Shown: one piece after another, positions 42,174 through 56,192 of the stretch
Layout: each line of letters starts with the position of its first letter
Numbering within the stretch: position 1 is the first letter of the stretch
Assembly (NCBI GenBank): GCA_030686995.1
Contig: CM060695.1
Span: 96,121,871-96,185,870 of the forward strand
Length of the DNA: 64,000 bases
Source: Artemisia argyi
Taxonomy: Eukaryota; Streptophyta; Magnoliopsida; Asterales; Asteraceae
Reading direction: 5' to 3'
Program-made: the position numbers and the translations under genes
Notes under the pieces: generated by a model
What the model was told of the DNA's origin: nothing
What the model saw: the letters and a program-made list of their open reading frames with translations, nothing else
The model's database searches: none

Positions 42174-44879
42174 CTGTTTAGGTCGAATCGTTATTGTGGT
42201 TTTTTGTGTTTACTAGTATTTTTTTTTGTTCAAAAAGTCCAAGATTCGATATTGTTATTCTGGTCATGTTATGCTCTTTTTCTGGTCATGTTAATGGTCA
42301 TAAACATAGGTATTGTTCATAATCTGTTCAAATACATCATTTTTATGGTCTTTTTCTGTCCAAAAAGTGTACTTTTTTCTGGTATCAAAACAGTCTGAAT
42401 TTGGTATTTTTGGTGTCTAAATCTATATTTTGAATCCAAAGCTTATTATTTTCATGTTATTCACTGATTCTAAACATGTTTTGATATGGTTTTAACAAGT
42501 TTTGATGGTCAAGATTCAAGCTTTTGGTAATTTTCGAGGTTTTTAAGTTGTTTCATATCCGAAAAATCTGATACTTTTTATGCTCGCAAAATTATGTTTA
42601 GAATTTAGCTGTGATAGCAGTGCAATACGAGACTGATATAGTAGCTGCGTTAGCAGATCTGCGATGGCATAACTACATGGCAGTACCACGATATCAAATA
42701 TTCTGAACTTTCATTCACCCACGTTTTTATGAAAGAAAATGCTGTCAAATTTGCTTTAGCAAGCTGCGATAGAAATCTTTTGTTAAGAAGGTTGAGCCAA
42801 ATGTGATCTGAGACTTTGTTACCCACCTATTTTACGAAACTAAATTGTGTCCAAATCAAGACTTGGGTGCGAGACTAACCATAAAACACAAGATACCATT
42901 AGATACCAATATTACAAGGTTTGACTATTTGACCATGATCAACAGCCTTATTTTTCCGTATAACAAAAATAAAAAGTCAAAGAAAAAATGTAAAGATACT
43001 CACAGCCAACAAACAACAACCACCAACTACTAAACATCCAACATCAGTACAATAACCTCACATCAATATCAACACTCTCGTACCATAAACGAAAAAGAAA
43101 AGAGATCTCAACAAGGTTTTTCTTTGATATCTTTCAAGACATTACAAGATCTTTATAGATCTTTTGAACAAGAAAACCAAGTCTTCATAAATCTTTACAC
43201 AAAGCAAACAAATCCTACTTAGACCTTCTTCAAGTGATTTTGAAAATTTATTATGCATCTGTTAGAGTTTGTTCGAGCTGAATATAAAAGATCTAATGTC
43301 GAGTACTTGAGTCTGCTTATTTTTTGTTTTTGTTTGTAGCCGTAGAGTTAAACACAAGTTAAGGGAGATGGTGATCTAGGTTCGTATGATTGTCATGGAG
43401 AAATAAGGAGATTAGGTGTGATTGATGTGTTAACAGGTTAATGGAGTTATAGGGAAGACTTAATTTGTTGTGTTTAAGTTTTGATTGGGGTTGATTCGTG
43501 ATGAACCATAAGGAGTTATAAGGTTTGATCGATTAGAATTTACAGTGGAACAAGGATGGAGCGTGTTGCTGGTAAAAAGTGATAAGGGGAGATTGACTGA
43601 GTTTTTTTTAAGGGAGAAATTTTAGGGTTGAATGAGAAAGTGTGCGTGTATTATCAGTGATTTATACCCGTGGAATTAGGGTAAACAAATTTATGGGATG
43701 AGTTATTTTTGGGAGTGAATGGGCTAACAAAGGATTTTTATCAAAAATAATTGACAATGGGCTTAACGAAAAAATATAAATCTTTGGACCATTAATGGTA
43801 CTAGTCCAATGTTTATCATTAGATTGTTGTTGGCTTAATCCAAACTTATTAACATGAAAAAATTTGCTATAATTAATATGGTTATGCTAAATTTTTAGTT
43901 AATAATTTTTTTTTTCAAAGCTGATGTTAAACGGTTGTTTGGACTTTAAATATGACAAATTATTATTGGACTATGGAGTGGCCTATCCGAAAATTTAAAG
44001 CATAATGATACTGGGCTAAAAACTTGGTAATTAAATTGATAGGCCATCCGAAATTTATTGATTGGACTTGGACTTTGGACAAAATGAAACTTACAGGGTT
44101 TGAATACGTCACGGGATAAATTTGTACTACTTGATCGATTGGAAGTTATTTTTTCGAGATCGCGTTTCGTCATGAGATCATTTGAGCTTAACGGAATTGA
44201 GAAATTATTGTCGCTTGATTGGTTTGTTAATTTACGGGTTCGTGTACTTAGTATCTAAAATATCTCGGGGTTGGTTGGATGCACGATGTTTGAAGATCCT
44301 TGCTCCAGCGCATTCTTAGTGATTAAACTTGGCTATCTAGTTATATCCGTCAACGGATTTACGTTGTGGTCACATAGAATATAACTATCACTTAAATGAG
44401 TTACATGGTAGTGCTTAGTGTCACACGAGATGTGGATAGTTCAAGAGGCATATATTTACAATAAAGGATGGAAGGTTGGGTATATACCACCACCTATAAT
44501 TTAAGGAGTTTTGGGTATGTGCTCCACATAGGTTCTTAATCACAATTTAGTGCAAGTTTAAGTTGCAGATTTGTCTATTATCAAGCTTCATCAAGGGTTC
44601 ATCGTTTCTCGAGCTTCTAATGGAATTGTAGTACAAGATCTTCTCAAGAGGTGGTCATAATTTAAAGATACGAGGTGGAAATTGTTAGAGACGTGTTTCA
44701 ACTTGTGCTTCCTATAAAGTTGAACACATTACATCAAGTGATTTAGGCATATTAGGAGCTTCATTTAATTCTTCACTTGCTAAACCATTGATGAGGAGAC
44801 AAAGAGGATTTTACAAGAGAGTTTTAATTACCATCTTCTTCGCAGCAGTTTTGAGCTTCATAAAATATTCATGCTACAT
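42174..44879 (+). other. Non-coding stretch, probably leader and lost gag region of COP-4
   Basis: About 2.7 kb without a supported ORF, repeat or RNA gene. The first 500 bp are T-rich leader-like DNA after the primer binding site. Nothing in it matches gag, protease or integrase. Confidence 0.45.
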
Positions 44880-45660
44880 CTGATAAAATCAACACCATCA
44901 CGGACTCTCGACTATGGAAAAAACGTCATTAGCATGCCATTTTTGAGGGGGAGAATAGGCGTATATCGGAGTTTCCTGATCATATAAACTTTCTCTTCGT
45001 CTGTGGGAGGAGAAATGTGTATCCTGGGGTTATAAATCAAGAAGGGATCGAGCTTAATTATACATGCCGGGAAAATTGATGTCTACCGTGCCGAAATGTC
45101 CTATGGTTTATTACTGTATTCGAGTTCTATTTTGACCTGTGGGATTCGAACTTGGAATTTTCATTTAGTACTCCAGTTGATTGGTGGATTTAGTTGACCC
45201 TTAAATACTCATATTGCTTCTGATAACTCTCAAATATAGCAAATACCAAGGATGCTATCTTTGAGGGGGAGAATAGGTTTATATTGTTCTCTATTCCGGT
45301 TTACGTTTCCATGAAAGAAAAATGTGTACATGCAGGGAGTTAGCAAGACATGAATAGGGCTATAGGCATAGGGAAACCATGGTTGTTCGCTCTGTTTTGA
45401 AGTTACTCAGTTACAAATAGTGGGATACCGTAGTTGGGTGATCAGAACTTGGTATTTCATTTGGAACTTCATTGGATCGGTTAAACTGGATTAATTCAGA
45501 TGAAGAAGAAGACAATTTATATCAAGACCCTCAAACGTGATCATGACGATAATGTTCTGAATCTATAAAAGGAGATGGTTAGTTTGAGGCGGAGTCGATT
45601 CAAAAACATCACAAGTTATTGAAGAAGCTCTTTACATATGATGGTCTAATTGAGGGGGAG
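44880..45660 (+). repeat. Diverged tandem repeats with a TTGAGGGGGAG core
   Basis: Two units of roughly 310-330 bp (about 44,880-45,212 and 45,213-45,530) share CTGATAA, TTTGAGGGGGAGAATAGG (44,943 and 45,261), AAATGTGTA, GAACTTGGWATTT and GGTGGATTTAGTT-like phrases in the same order. A partial third unit carries ATTGAGGGGGAGCAAAC at 45,648. Each core resembles a polypurine tract. Confidence 0.6.
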
Positions 45661-47905
45661 CAAACTAATTGGTCGTCATCGCATGACTTATGAACAACAC
45701 GGTTCAGGACTCGTACTAAACCAGAAATCATCAACACCAATGCTTAATGAGAATCAAAGGGAAGAGTTAGATGGTATGTTTGAAAATTTCTATAATGAAT
45801 CATGTGGAGGAAATAGGATGAAGATGTCAACAATATCCGCTGTAACTCCGTTAATCAAAGTCAATCATCAAGAATACATTCCTTCTCTAGTATCCAGTTT
45901 ATCAAAAACTATTTATGAAGATGCTGATCCAATACTAGATACCCCTCATATCATAACGATCCAACAAGAACTTTCTTTAAGCAATACCACTCCAACCTCC
46001 ACTCAAAATGTTGATGATCTAGAAATTACTCATGCATCGTCTGAAGAGGAACCGTTCATAAATCCATTCACGACTCCCTAAGCTGAGGTCGATGAACCTT
46101 TTAAGAAGCGATATGTTGATCCTTCAAGCATGCATATGCTTTACCAACCACATCCGCAAAAAAGAAGATTGACTCAAGCTCACCCTTTAGAACAAGTGAC
46201 TGAAAATCCTTCTAAACCCGTTCATACAAGAATTGCTACACCAGATTACTGTTTCTACAATTCATTTCTAGGTCAAGAAGAACCTACGAATGTCAAAGCA
46301 ACACTTTCAGATACTGACCGAGTTGTCGCAAAGCAAGAAGAAATTGATCTACCCATACGCCATAACTTTTGGAGAAAGGTTCCTTAGCCTCTTGGAAAAT
46401 TCAAAATTGCATTGAAATGAATTCTGAAGTAAAAGTTAGATGAAGACGGGGAATTAATCCGCAACAAGGCTCGCCTAGCTGCAAAAGGTTACACACGAAG
46501 AGGGAATTGACTTTGATGAATCAGTTGCACCAATTGCAAGGATCAAAGCAAAACACTTATTTTTGGCTCATGCAACTCAAAAATCTTTCACCGTATGCCA
46601 AACGTGAAAACGGTCGTTTTGTATGGGGAGTTAGAAGAAGAGGTGTATGTGAGTTAACCAGAAGGCTTTGTTGATCCAGGCAGCCTAGATGACGTTTATA
46701 TCCTTGACAATGGCATTTATGGACTCAAGCAAGCATCAAGGGCATGGAACAAGGTGTTGTCAGAATATTTGCTCAAACACAAATTCATCAAAGATTCAAT
46801 CATTCCAACTTTATTCTTATAAAGAAAAGGTAACGACATCATGCTAGTCCAAATTTATGTCGATGATATAATTTTTGGATCGACAAATCCTAGATTTTGC
46901 AAAAACTTTGAAAATATCACCCTACAGAAATTTGAGATGAGCATGATGGAAGAGTTAAAATTCTTTTTGGATCTACAAATTAACAAAACTCCTCGTGGTA
47001 TCTTAATTTATCAAAACAAACACACGATGGAAATTTTGAAAATTTTTGAAGTGGAAAAATCTTAATCTGTAAGCACACCAATGCTATACAAGCCTAAACT
47101 AGATGAAGGTAAACAAGGTAAACCAGTTTATGCTTCAATATATCATAGTATTATTGGTTCACTCATGTATCTTACATTTAGTAAGCTTGATGTTCATTTT
47201 GATATCTGCATGTGTGCCCGTTACCAATCAAGGCCAACAAAAAGCACATTACTGCCATAAAACGGATCTTTCGGTACGTAAAGGTAACCATGTACATGGG
47301 CCTGGTGTATCCGTAAGATTCCGGTTTCGAACTAATTGCCTATTTAGATGTAGATTATGCAGGTTGTCAAATTGAATGCAAAAGTACTTCAGAGGCTGCC
47401 TAATTCATTGGGGGAAGTAATAATATAATCTACTATTTGGACATCAGCCGTATGGATTCGTGCCAAGGATGCATATTTGTTGAGGGATTTATTGGGTTGA
47501 TGAACATTGGTTGGAAAAATTTGTGCAGGGTATTATTATTATTCATGGGAAAAGTTAATCAGCTGGTCTTCAAAGAAGCAGAATCACACTGCATTATCTA
47601 CTACTGAAGCTGAATACTTATCTCTCTGTGGTTGCTGTGCACAAGTGCTATGGATGAAGACATAATTGACGGTCTATGGTTTCTTCTTTGATAAAATCTC
47701 AATTTATTGTGATTCGCAAAGTGCCATTGCCATCTCTTGCAACACTATCCATCACTCTCGCACAAAGCACATTGCAGTCAGATTTCATTTCATCAATGAA
47801 CATGTAGACAGACGGAATGTGGAACTGTACTTCGTCAAAACTGACTACCAAATTTCCGACTTCATCACCAAAGCTTTGCCACGAGAAACATTTGCTAATC
47901 TATGA
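45661..47905 (+). pseudogene. COP-4: Copia reverse transcriptase and RNase H, degenerate
   Basis: The pre-RT linker (45,661-46,387) ends with INPFTTP and HPLEQVTENPSKPVHTR, usual just before Copia reverse transcriptase. RT is recognisable as LIRNKARLAAKGY (46,455), GFVDPGSLDDVY, GIYGLKQASRAWN and YVDDIIFGSTNP (46,858, with the catalytic YVDD). The connection and RNase H follow: SIIGSLMYL, WSSKKQNHTALSTTEAEYLSL, IYCDSQSAIAIS, HSRTKHIAVRFHFINEHV and ISDFITKALPRE, ending at 47,905. At least ten stops or frameshifts break it. No tail ORF follows, so it differs from COP-1 and COP-3. Confidence 0.88.
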
Positions 47906-48660
47906 CATTGCCTAGGAAAGGCAAGCATGAATGATAACGATGACGATAAGGTTAAAGAAGTTTTCGTGTCCTCACGCAATGTTATGAGCTCACATTTTCA
48001 AAACCTAAAATTCCTCATCTCTTTTTATTAACTTTGAAAGTTGCAAAATATTCAAAAGAGACTAAATTTGAAATCCCAAAAATGCCCCAATTATCCTACT
48101 TATTCCTACTTATTTAAATTTTCTACTTTATTCGTGTGACGGTATATTGACTTTCATTATCTTTCGATAACTTTTTGGATCATGGAGTAGGAAACATGAC
48201 TCATGGAGAAGTGACCATTCGGATAGAATTCATCATCCCTGATTTTTTACGAGTTCCCAAGCCAAGCGTAAAAACAAAATCATTGTTTATTTACAAGTTA
48301 GATGCTAACACTACCCATGCAAGTTACTTGTGCAATTACCTCTTGTTCCCATTTCCTATTTTTGTATCTCATTATTTTATTTTTGTGAGAAATGAATTTC
48401 TCGTTTTGATAATTTTTAGTCCGATAAGAGCACAAAATTTGAATGCTAAGTAGTTTCCAAACTTTCCCTCGAAAATACCTGCATACAAAAATCGGATCCA
48501 CATGGAGGTCTCTGATTTAGCACGATTTTGGGGGTATCCCTTTTATTTACAACCAAAACATCCCATGTCTGAGACCCGAGACGGAAGCTTTTTATTAGGA
48601 CACCCCCGGAGTCGAAGCTTGGCATTTATTAACTTTATCAAGCACATTAACGTATTTGTC
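47906..48660. other. Junction between COP-4 and ATH-G
   Basis: No ORF or LTR end is convincing. A 92-residue frame at 48,175 and its antisense partner have no motifs. The boundary between the Copia remnant and the minus-strand Athila-type DNA lies somewhere before 48,680. Confidence 0.4.
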
Positions 48661-48683
48661 CTTAGCCTTTTATAATAATTACA

Positions 48684-48903
48684 ACATCGGTTGCGAGCCG
48701 ACAAGATGTAATAGTCTTATTATGACCTTGGATTTTCCTCCGCCTTTTTGAAGTCTACAACATTGGTTGTGAACCGGCAAGATGTAGAAAACTTTTATGG
48801 CTTTGGATTATTATTAATATACATTATTCATTATTATTTGCCAAACCTCGAGTCCTACGGTCTTTATTAAGATCACAACATCGGCTGCGAACCGGCAAGA
48901 TGT
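48684..48903. repeat. Three 26-base hairpin repeats
   Basis: Copies at 48,684-48,709, 48,760-48,785 and 48,878-48,903 have the form ACATYGG-YTGYGA-RCCG-ACAAGATGT. ACATC pairs with GATGT and GGTT with AACC. Short flanking phrases (ACCTTGGATTTT and GGCTTTGGATTATT) recur too. Confidence 0.85.
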
Positions 48904-48909
48904 GATAGT

Positions 48910-50203
48910 CTATATCACCGTAACACTAGAAGTACCCCTATGTGTACCAAACCTCCATATGCAGAAATTTTCTTAGGAACGAGAAAAAACTAAGTATTGC
49001 CCAAACCATGCACCCTTAATTAAACCTAAGAGATCTATTATATAGGATGAAACAATTCTATGGGAACGAAAAGGCCACAAGTACCGTTCATGAGCTCTAA
49101 AGAGAACCAACAACTCCACGTTTAGCATTTAACTTCTAAATAAACTCTATCATTTCTCATTCTCCGCAAATTTAAAATCTCAAATAATGATATCCGTGGA
49201 TGCTTAGCCGATAATCAAGCCACGCATATATAAAGTCAATTACGGGAACTTACAAACTCTTATAAAAGAATTCGCGTTTTCTAGCTCCTTGTGTAAAAGA
49301 CTAGCATAAGCATTAACGATTATATAGGTTAAGGGAAAAAGCTAGGGCTCAACACGCCCGATCAAGTCAAAATTTTATTCCTACCCTAACCAACAGGAAA
49401 GTCAACATTGTGTCAAAACTTATAATATTTTTGTAATTTTTAAAATTTTCTCATTTTTTTGTATTTTTCTTCAAGATTTTTCAATTTTTTGGAAAAAACA
49501 GGGTTGCATGAATACTCGGCAAAATCAAGGTAATAATCGAATCGAAAGATTCACCCCTCCCGGACTAAAGCGAAACATTGTCCTCAATGTTTCAATGGTA
49601 AGGGTAACCCTACGAGAATCTAAGGCCGTTTATTAGGTATGCCAATAGATAAACGTTAGTTGAAACAATTAGGATATGATAGAAGCATCGAAAAATGAGA
49701 CTCGAGTAGAGAAAGGATAGCACGGCGAGCACGAGAGTCTTCATTTTAGGGCTATCTGGACATAAAACACAAGCACAAACACAAAACATGAGAAAATGGA
49801 AGAGGGAACCCTCGTCATGGTTATTTATTAGTAAAAGAAAATAGAAAGAAAAGATATATGGATAAGCATGGGGTGCCTCCCACGAAGCGCTTGTTTATTA
49901 TCGAGTCGCATAGCTTAGACTCGCCCCAAATTCATTGGTCCTTCGGGGAGCAAGATGTGGATGATACACTCTTCATTGGACTTTTATTCAAGAAGTTTGG
50001 ATAAACCTTGAAGTGCATGAAAGTTCCACACCGATGAGATACCCGCGGGTGTAAAAAGAAACCTCAAATGGTGATACCGGGGTCAAAGATGAAATCTTCA
50101 CTTCGGATGAAATGAAGGAGAGGAGAAGTCACAGCATATGTGAAGATGGGTAAAAAGATTTGTATAACAATTAAGATCAATCCTTCCTCCGCAAAAGCAA
50201 ATT
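48910..50203 (-). mobile_element. ATH-G 3' region
   Basis: Read on the minus strand, 50,203 to about 49,900 still shows decayed peptide blocks of the Athila gag tail (FTYAVTSPLLHF, SEDFIFDPGI, RCGTFMHFKVYPNFLN) in shifting frames. GCGCTTCGTGGGAGGCACC at about 49,874-49,892, the phrase that usually follows the coding region, comes next. Downstream (49,850-48,910) nothing coding is seen. No polypurine tract or 3' LTR was found. Confidence 0.55.
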
Positions 50204-51699
50204 TCACATTTTCTTTGATTTGAATGTCATCATTAAGGCTCTTGTGATCATTTGCAACAAAATCCTCGGGAGGGAGGGTTGGGATAATGTCATTATCAAG
50301 TAAATGATAACTCCCGGGTCAATATTTCCCTCTAGATCACAATCATACTCCGGCGGAGCTATGATATGGGAGAGTTCACCGGGGAGCTCCCCCACACTAG
50401 AGGTATAATCATATTTGGAATCAAAGTCATTGTCCCTATCCTCTGGTGGGATAGGATCAATGCGAGCGAATTCATAGGAGAACTTTTCATGAAGAGATTC
50501 ATTATTATGAAGTATGTCTTTGGGATCCGGAAGGATATAAGGAAGCGGGACGTTGCGATACTTTGTGGGCTATCAATGTGCACCTTTTCCATATCGGCTT
50601 CCGTGTCAGACTCATCACTTTCCTCATCAAATATTTGATTATCTGAAATTAAAGTAAACTCAGATTCAAAATCGAATAAAGGATTTGTCATGGTCGTTTT
50701 GAACTTTTCTGAGATTGTATCGAAAGGTATTTCAGATACCTTTTGGATTAGAACACGGTCGTCAATATCCTTAAGAGGATTGACTTCGACTTCCTTGTCC
50801 CACATTGTCAAGGTATCTGAAGATTTCTTGATCTCATAGTTCTTTATTTCACAAGGTTCATCCTTATCACTCACATTGTCGTCGAAATATGTATAGTCAT
50901 TTGTGATAGGAAGACTTGGTCCTGGCTGATGATTATGACTAATGTAATTAAGGACCTCAGTTTGTTTATTCACTACGGAAACTCTCTTCGGGTAATGATC
51001 ACTCATCATAATGGGAGAGTCATACTCAACTTCAGTATCCCGTTGATAATGATGAAGTGTCATATTTTCGATCAAATAGTAAGCTTCCTGAGGAGTTTTC
51101 CGCATGAAATCTCCGCTGACTGCCAACATAATTTTGTCTCGATCATTGGGAGTTATGCCATTATAAAAGGTTAGGATCTGATCAAGAAGCAAAATATTAT
51201 GGTCTGGACATTTCCTCAACAACGACTTGAATCTCTCACAAGCTTCGAACACTGATTCCATAAGAAATTGTCAGAAATTCAAAATGTCTCTCCTAAGCTG
51301 CATCATTTTAGAACGTGGAAAGTATTTTGAGAGAAACTTGACGAACATCTCCTCCCAGGAATGAATTGAGTGGGTTTTAAGAGTGTAAAACCAAATTTCA
51401 GCATCGTGGGATAAAGACAATGGGAAGAGATTCAAACGGATGCTATCAAGAGAAACTCCATTTAGTTTCATGGATTGAGTGATGGCTACGTATTTGTTCA
51501 AATGTTCGTTTACATCCTTCTTTCGGAATCCATGAAATTGGCAATTTTGCCGGATCAGTCTAACGATATGATTTTTCAATGTGAAATCGGTTTCCGGAAC
51601 TGATGATGGAGTGATCCATCCTCCTCTACCGATCAATGTAGGATGATAGAAATCCTCCATGGTCCGAGGATCATGGGGATGAGATAGAAAATCGATCAT
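50204..51699 (-). pseudogene. ATH-G gag (Athila type)
   Basis: It starts MIDFLSHPHDPRTMEDF at 51,699. The capsid core shows IRLNLFPLSLSHDAEIWFYTL, HSWEEMFVKFLSKYFPRSK, then ESVFEACERFKSLLRKCPDH and FYNGITPNDRDKIMLAVSGDF, the Athila gag signature. A stop at 51,271-51,273 lies in frame between QLRRDILNF and QFLMESV. The second part runs open for 300 residues to 50,359, ending acidic (EESDESDTEADMEK), and the final part shifts frame (50,395-50,204). No zinc knuckle, protease or pol follows, so ATH-G is non-autonomous. Confidence 0.82.
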
Positions 51700-52326
51700 T
51701 GTGAAGAATTAAACAACGCCAGGGTAAAGAAGGTAAGAATTAAACGGTTAAGAGGATAAGAAGGTAAGAATTAAACGATAAAGAGAGTGAAAGAGAAAAA
51801 TTAAACACGTCAGAGGATAACGAAGATTCTTTTTGGGATTTTGTTAACATAAATGGAAAAAGGAAAAACAAACTTAGAGGTTAAAATTATTTTTGAGTTT
51901 TTTTAGTATTAAAAGAAAACAAAGCTTATATTTTATTTTTGGTAATCACTACATTAACCGCAACCGTTTCTTTTGAGTTTACGCGCGGCGGGGCGGAGAG
52001 GCAAAGGTGCTCCAAAGATGCTTGAAAACCCGCCTCACTCAGTCTTCAAATTAATGTCAAGACTTACCTTATACCCCGTTTATTCGGTTGTAAGACTCAA
52101 AATAATCCGATGAACGACTAACTTTGTGATTTCTTTAGTTGTTTATTCGGCACGGTTTACAACACTTTCGAGGGAAAGTGAGGATCCTTATTATTTTGTA
52201 TTTTATGAAAACACTTTAGGAAAAGTATTTTATTTATTCTATTTTTGTGTTTTTATAATATAACGAAAATAAGTAACTTCCTAGGAAGGATCTTTTCAAA
52301 CCTTCCCTAGCAACGGCGCCAAAATT

Positions 52327-53281
<955 letters not shown>

Positions 53282-54097
53282 TTAAACATATTTGATTTCC
53301 TCTTTATGAAGTTTCTGTGGAAGAACAGGAGGAGGAGAGGGATCTTCATTTAGCAACTTATCAAGGAGAAGGATATAACTTTCCGGGTCAATCTCTTGGT
53401 TATCAATTCCCTCGGGAATTGAATCACTTTTGAGAAAGGCCTCTATTTCCTCTAAGACGAAGTCACTTCCCTCAAACGGAGTGAGGGAAGGAGAAGAATT
53501 AGCAATGATAGGTTGAGAGGAGGGAGTGGGATTGCCACTCAGAGAATTATTGCTGAAACCAAGAATTTCTTGAGAGTATTCTTCCGAAGCAACATCGATT
53601 CTATTAATTGACACCGAGTCATAATTGGAAGAGTACCTCAAAGTTTGATCAAGGTTGAAGGTGATGGCTTCATTACCAACACGTAAAGTGATTTCTTCAT
53701 CAAATACATCGATTAATGCACGGCCCGTTCTGAATCCCCTCCCTAAAATGAGAGGAACCCTCAGATCTGCATCGAAATCAACAACCATGAAATCCGCAGG
53801 AAAATGGAACTTTCCTACTTTCCCAAATACGTGCTCAGCAATGCCGAGGGGACGAGATATGGAACGATCTGCAAGCTCGAGAGTCATGCAGGTAGGAGTG
53901 AGTTCAGGAAGAGAGAGTTTCTTACACACTGAGTGAGGCATTAGGTTGATGCTTGCACCAAGATCGGCCAAGGCAAAGCATTCAACCATACCCAGGAAAA
54001 TGCAAGGAATGAAAAATTTTCCAGGATATCCTAGCTTTTCAGGAAGCAGTTTCAACAAAACTGCAGAGCAGTTTTCATTCAACAGAGTTTTTGCCAT
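53282..54097 (-). pseudogene. ATH-H aspartic protease, C-terminally truncated gag-pol
   Basis: A 271-residue open frame. It begins with LLKLLPEKLGYPGKFFIPC, then the active-site block FALADLGASINLMPHSVCK (Asp-Leu-Gly), LELADRSISRPLG, FHFPADFMVVDF and LILGRGFRTGRALID. It ends in an acidic spacer (EDPSPPPVLPQKLHKEE) at the point where reverse transcriptase would follow; the LTR remnant starts instead. The frame itself is clean, so the protease could be the last part under selection. Reverse transcriptase, RNase H and integrase are absent. Confidence 0.85.
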
Positions 54098-56192
54098 CTA
54101 AAGAGTTTTTCCTTGTTGCTTAAAAAGTTCTTGATTGTTGATGCAAACTTGGGCATCAAAAGAATAGCATCCGCGAAACTGATATCAAAATGTAAGTATT
54201 GAAAATTTTGGAAGAATTTTTTCATTTGATGATTTGTTTTTTCACGGAGCTTTTGGTCTTGTAAACGTGAAGGATATGGTATTGAAGGCTTTGGGTTGGG
54301 TTTTGGAATTTCAACGGGATTTTTGGGTGTTTTAAATACGACTTTTGTTTTGGGGGTCTGGACCGGGACAACCTAAGGAGGGACGTCATTGGTGCCTCCG
54401 TTATTAGTAGGAAGTACCATGTCCGTTGTAGCCTCAGGTTCACGTTCCGCTACCTTCGGAGTAAGAGTAGAATAGGTAGAATGAACTGTGGGTCCATTAT
54501 ATAAAACTCCACTTCGGGTTGTGATCGCCTTAACATCGCCCCTCGGGTTAGCGATCGTGATTCTAGGAAGTGTACCTGAGCTCGAGGGTCGATCATTTAA
54601 AGACTTCTTTAATTCAGAGATCTGGCTGACCAATAACCGATTTGTTTCCTCTTGAGATTTCATGTATTGTTTTAGCAACTCATCAGAAGAGGATTGGGGT
54701 TGAACAACAGCTTCATTTTGATTAGGAAAGTTTTGAACATAGTTTTTTTTTAAAGTTTCCTTGATTTTGGTTGTTATTACCCTGAAAATTGTTTCCCTGA
54801 TGAAAATTACCCTTGAAGGTCTTTTTCTCTATTTTATTTCATGGTATTAAAGCCAACAAACAAGAGAATTAGGGTGTTAAAAAGGCAGCATAGTTGGAAT
54901 TTCTTCCTGCGGCGAATAAAGGAAGAGAATTGATTTCTGTTAAAATTTCCTTAGTTTTGAAAACCCTGGTTTTGACCAGAATTGAAATTCCCTTGGTTAT
55001 GGAAACCTTGGTTTATTCGATTTTGGTTCTGATTTTGATTGAAATTTTGGTTCCGGTTTTGAGCATTTTGGTTTTGAGACTGATTAAAACCGGTTGGTCC
55101 AAGATAATTGTTGGAACGATAGCTCAAGAGATTACGGTCCCCTTGTGGTTGGTAAGAGTTACCCCCGTGTTGTAGGAACCTTGATCAGCGTATACGTTCT
55201 CATGAGTGAAGCCACCGGAGGCTGGGCACTCAGTATAAGGATGTGGACCACCACATGTTTCACAACTTTGACTGACAGCTCTGACATGATGATTTTGATT
55301 TGTCTGATGAATTCGTACAATTGAAGTGGACAAATCATCAAGTCTCTTGGTGAGAGCAGCTATTTCATTAAAGGCTGGAATGACAGATTTACATGAATCA
55401 TTCCTCTCAGCTGAGGAATCCCAGAAATTGTGGTGGGCTGTCATGTTTTCAATAAGATCATAGCACTCTTCGGGGGTCCTTTTCATAAAGGTCCCACCAG
55501 CAGCAGCATTGATCATGTCACGATGTCAGAGTGTCAAACCATTATAAAACGTATCTATGATGCTGACAAGAAGCATGTTGTGATTAGGATAACGATTGAT
55601 TGCAAGCTTATAGCGTTCCCATTCCTCAAATAAGGACTCGTCAGCACGCTGTCGGAAGTTGCTAATATCATTTCTTAATTTCGTCACCATGGATGGTGGA
55701 AAGTATTTTGCTAAAATTTTGAAACCATTTCATCAAAACTATGGATCGAATTCTTCGGGAGACGATCAAACCAGGCAGTAGCATGATGAGTGAGAGAGTA
55801 AGGAAAGAGATATAAGAGAAGTCCATCTTCGGTAACACCATTCTGCTTCATAATTTAGGTAACGGTTAAAAATTTGTCAAGATGCTTGTTTACATCATCA
55901 CTGGGCAAACCGTGGAACTGGCACGAATTCTAGACTTGCTGGATCATGTGGTGCTTGAGTCCAAAGTGCGTGGCTCCAAAGTGAGTGGTGCAATAGGTCC
56001 ACCCCTCCCGTGCATGGTTGGCTGACACAACTCCTCCATCGTTCGGAGATCGGGAGCTATTTCGTCCTTGGGAGGGTTTGGTGGGGGTGGTGGGGGCTCA
56101 TCGTCCATTTTAATGATGGGTTCTTCAATAACTGCACGTAACTCAGTTACATTTCTTTGACGATTACGCCTTATTTTTGAACGAGTGCACAT
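54098..56192 (-). pseudogene. ATH-H gag (Athila type), broken
   Basis: From the Met at 56,192: a basic N-terminus, poly-Pro (PPPPPPNPP), and MEELCQPTMHGRGGPIAP. After several frame breaks comes MINAAAGGTFMKRTPEECYDLIENMTAHH (55,516 onward), then CETCGGPHPYTEC (zinc-binding Cys/His, about 55,260), an Asn/Gln-rich repeat (QNQNQN, about 55,080-54,900), a helical ELKKSLNDRPSSSGTLP segment, and TTRSGVLYNGP. This order is typical of Athila gag in Asteraceae. At least six stops or frameshifts are present. Confidence 0.83.
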
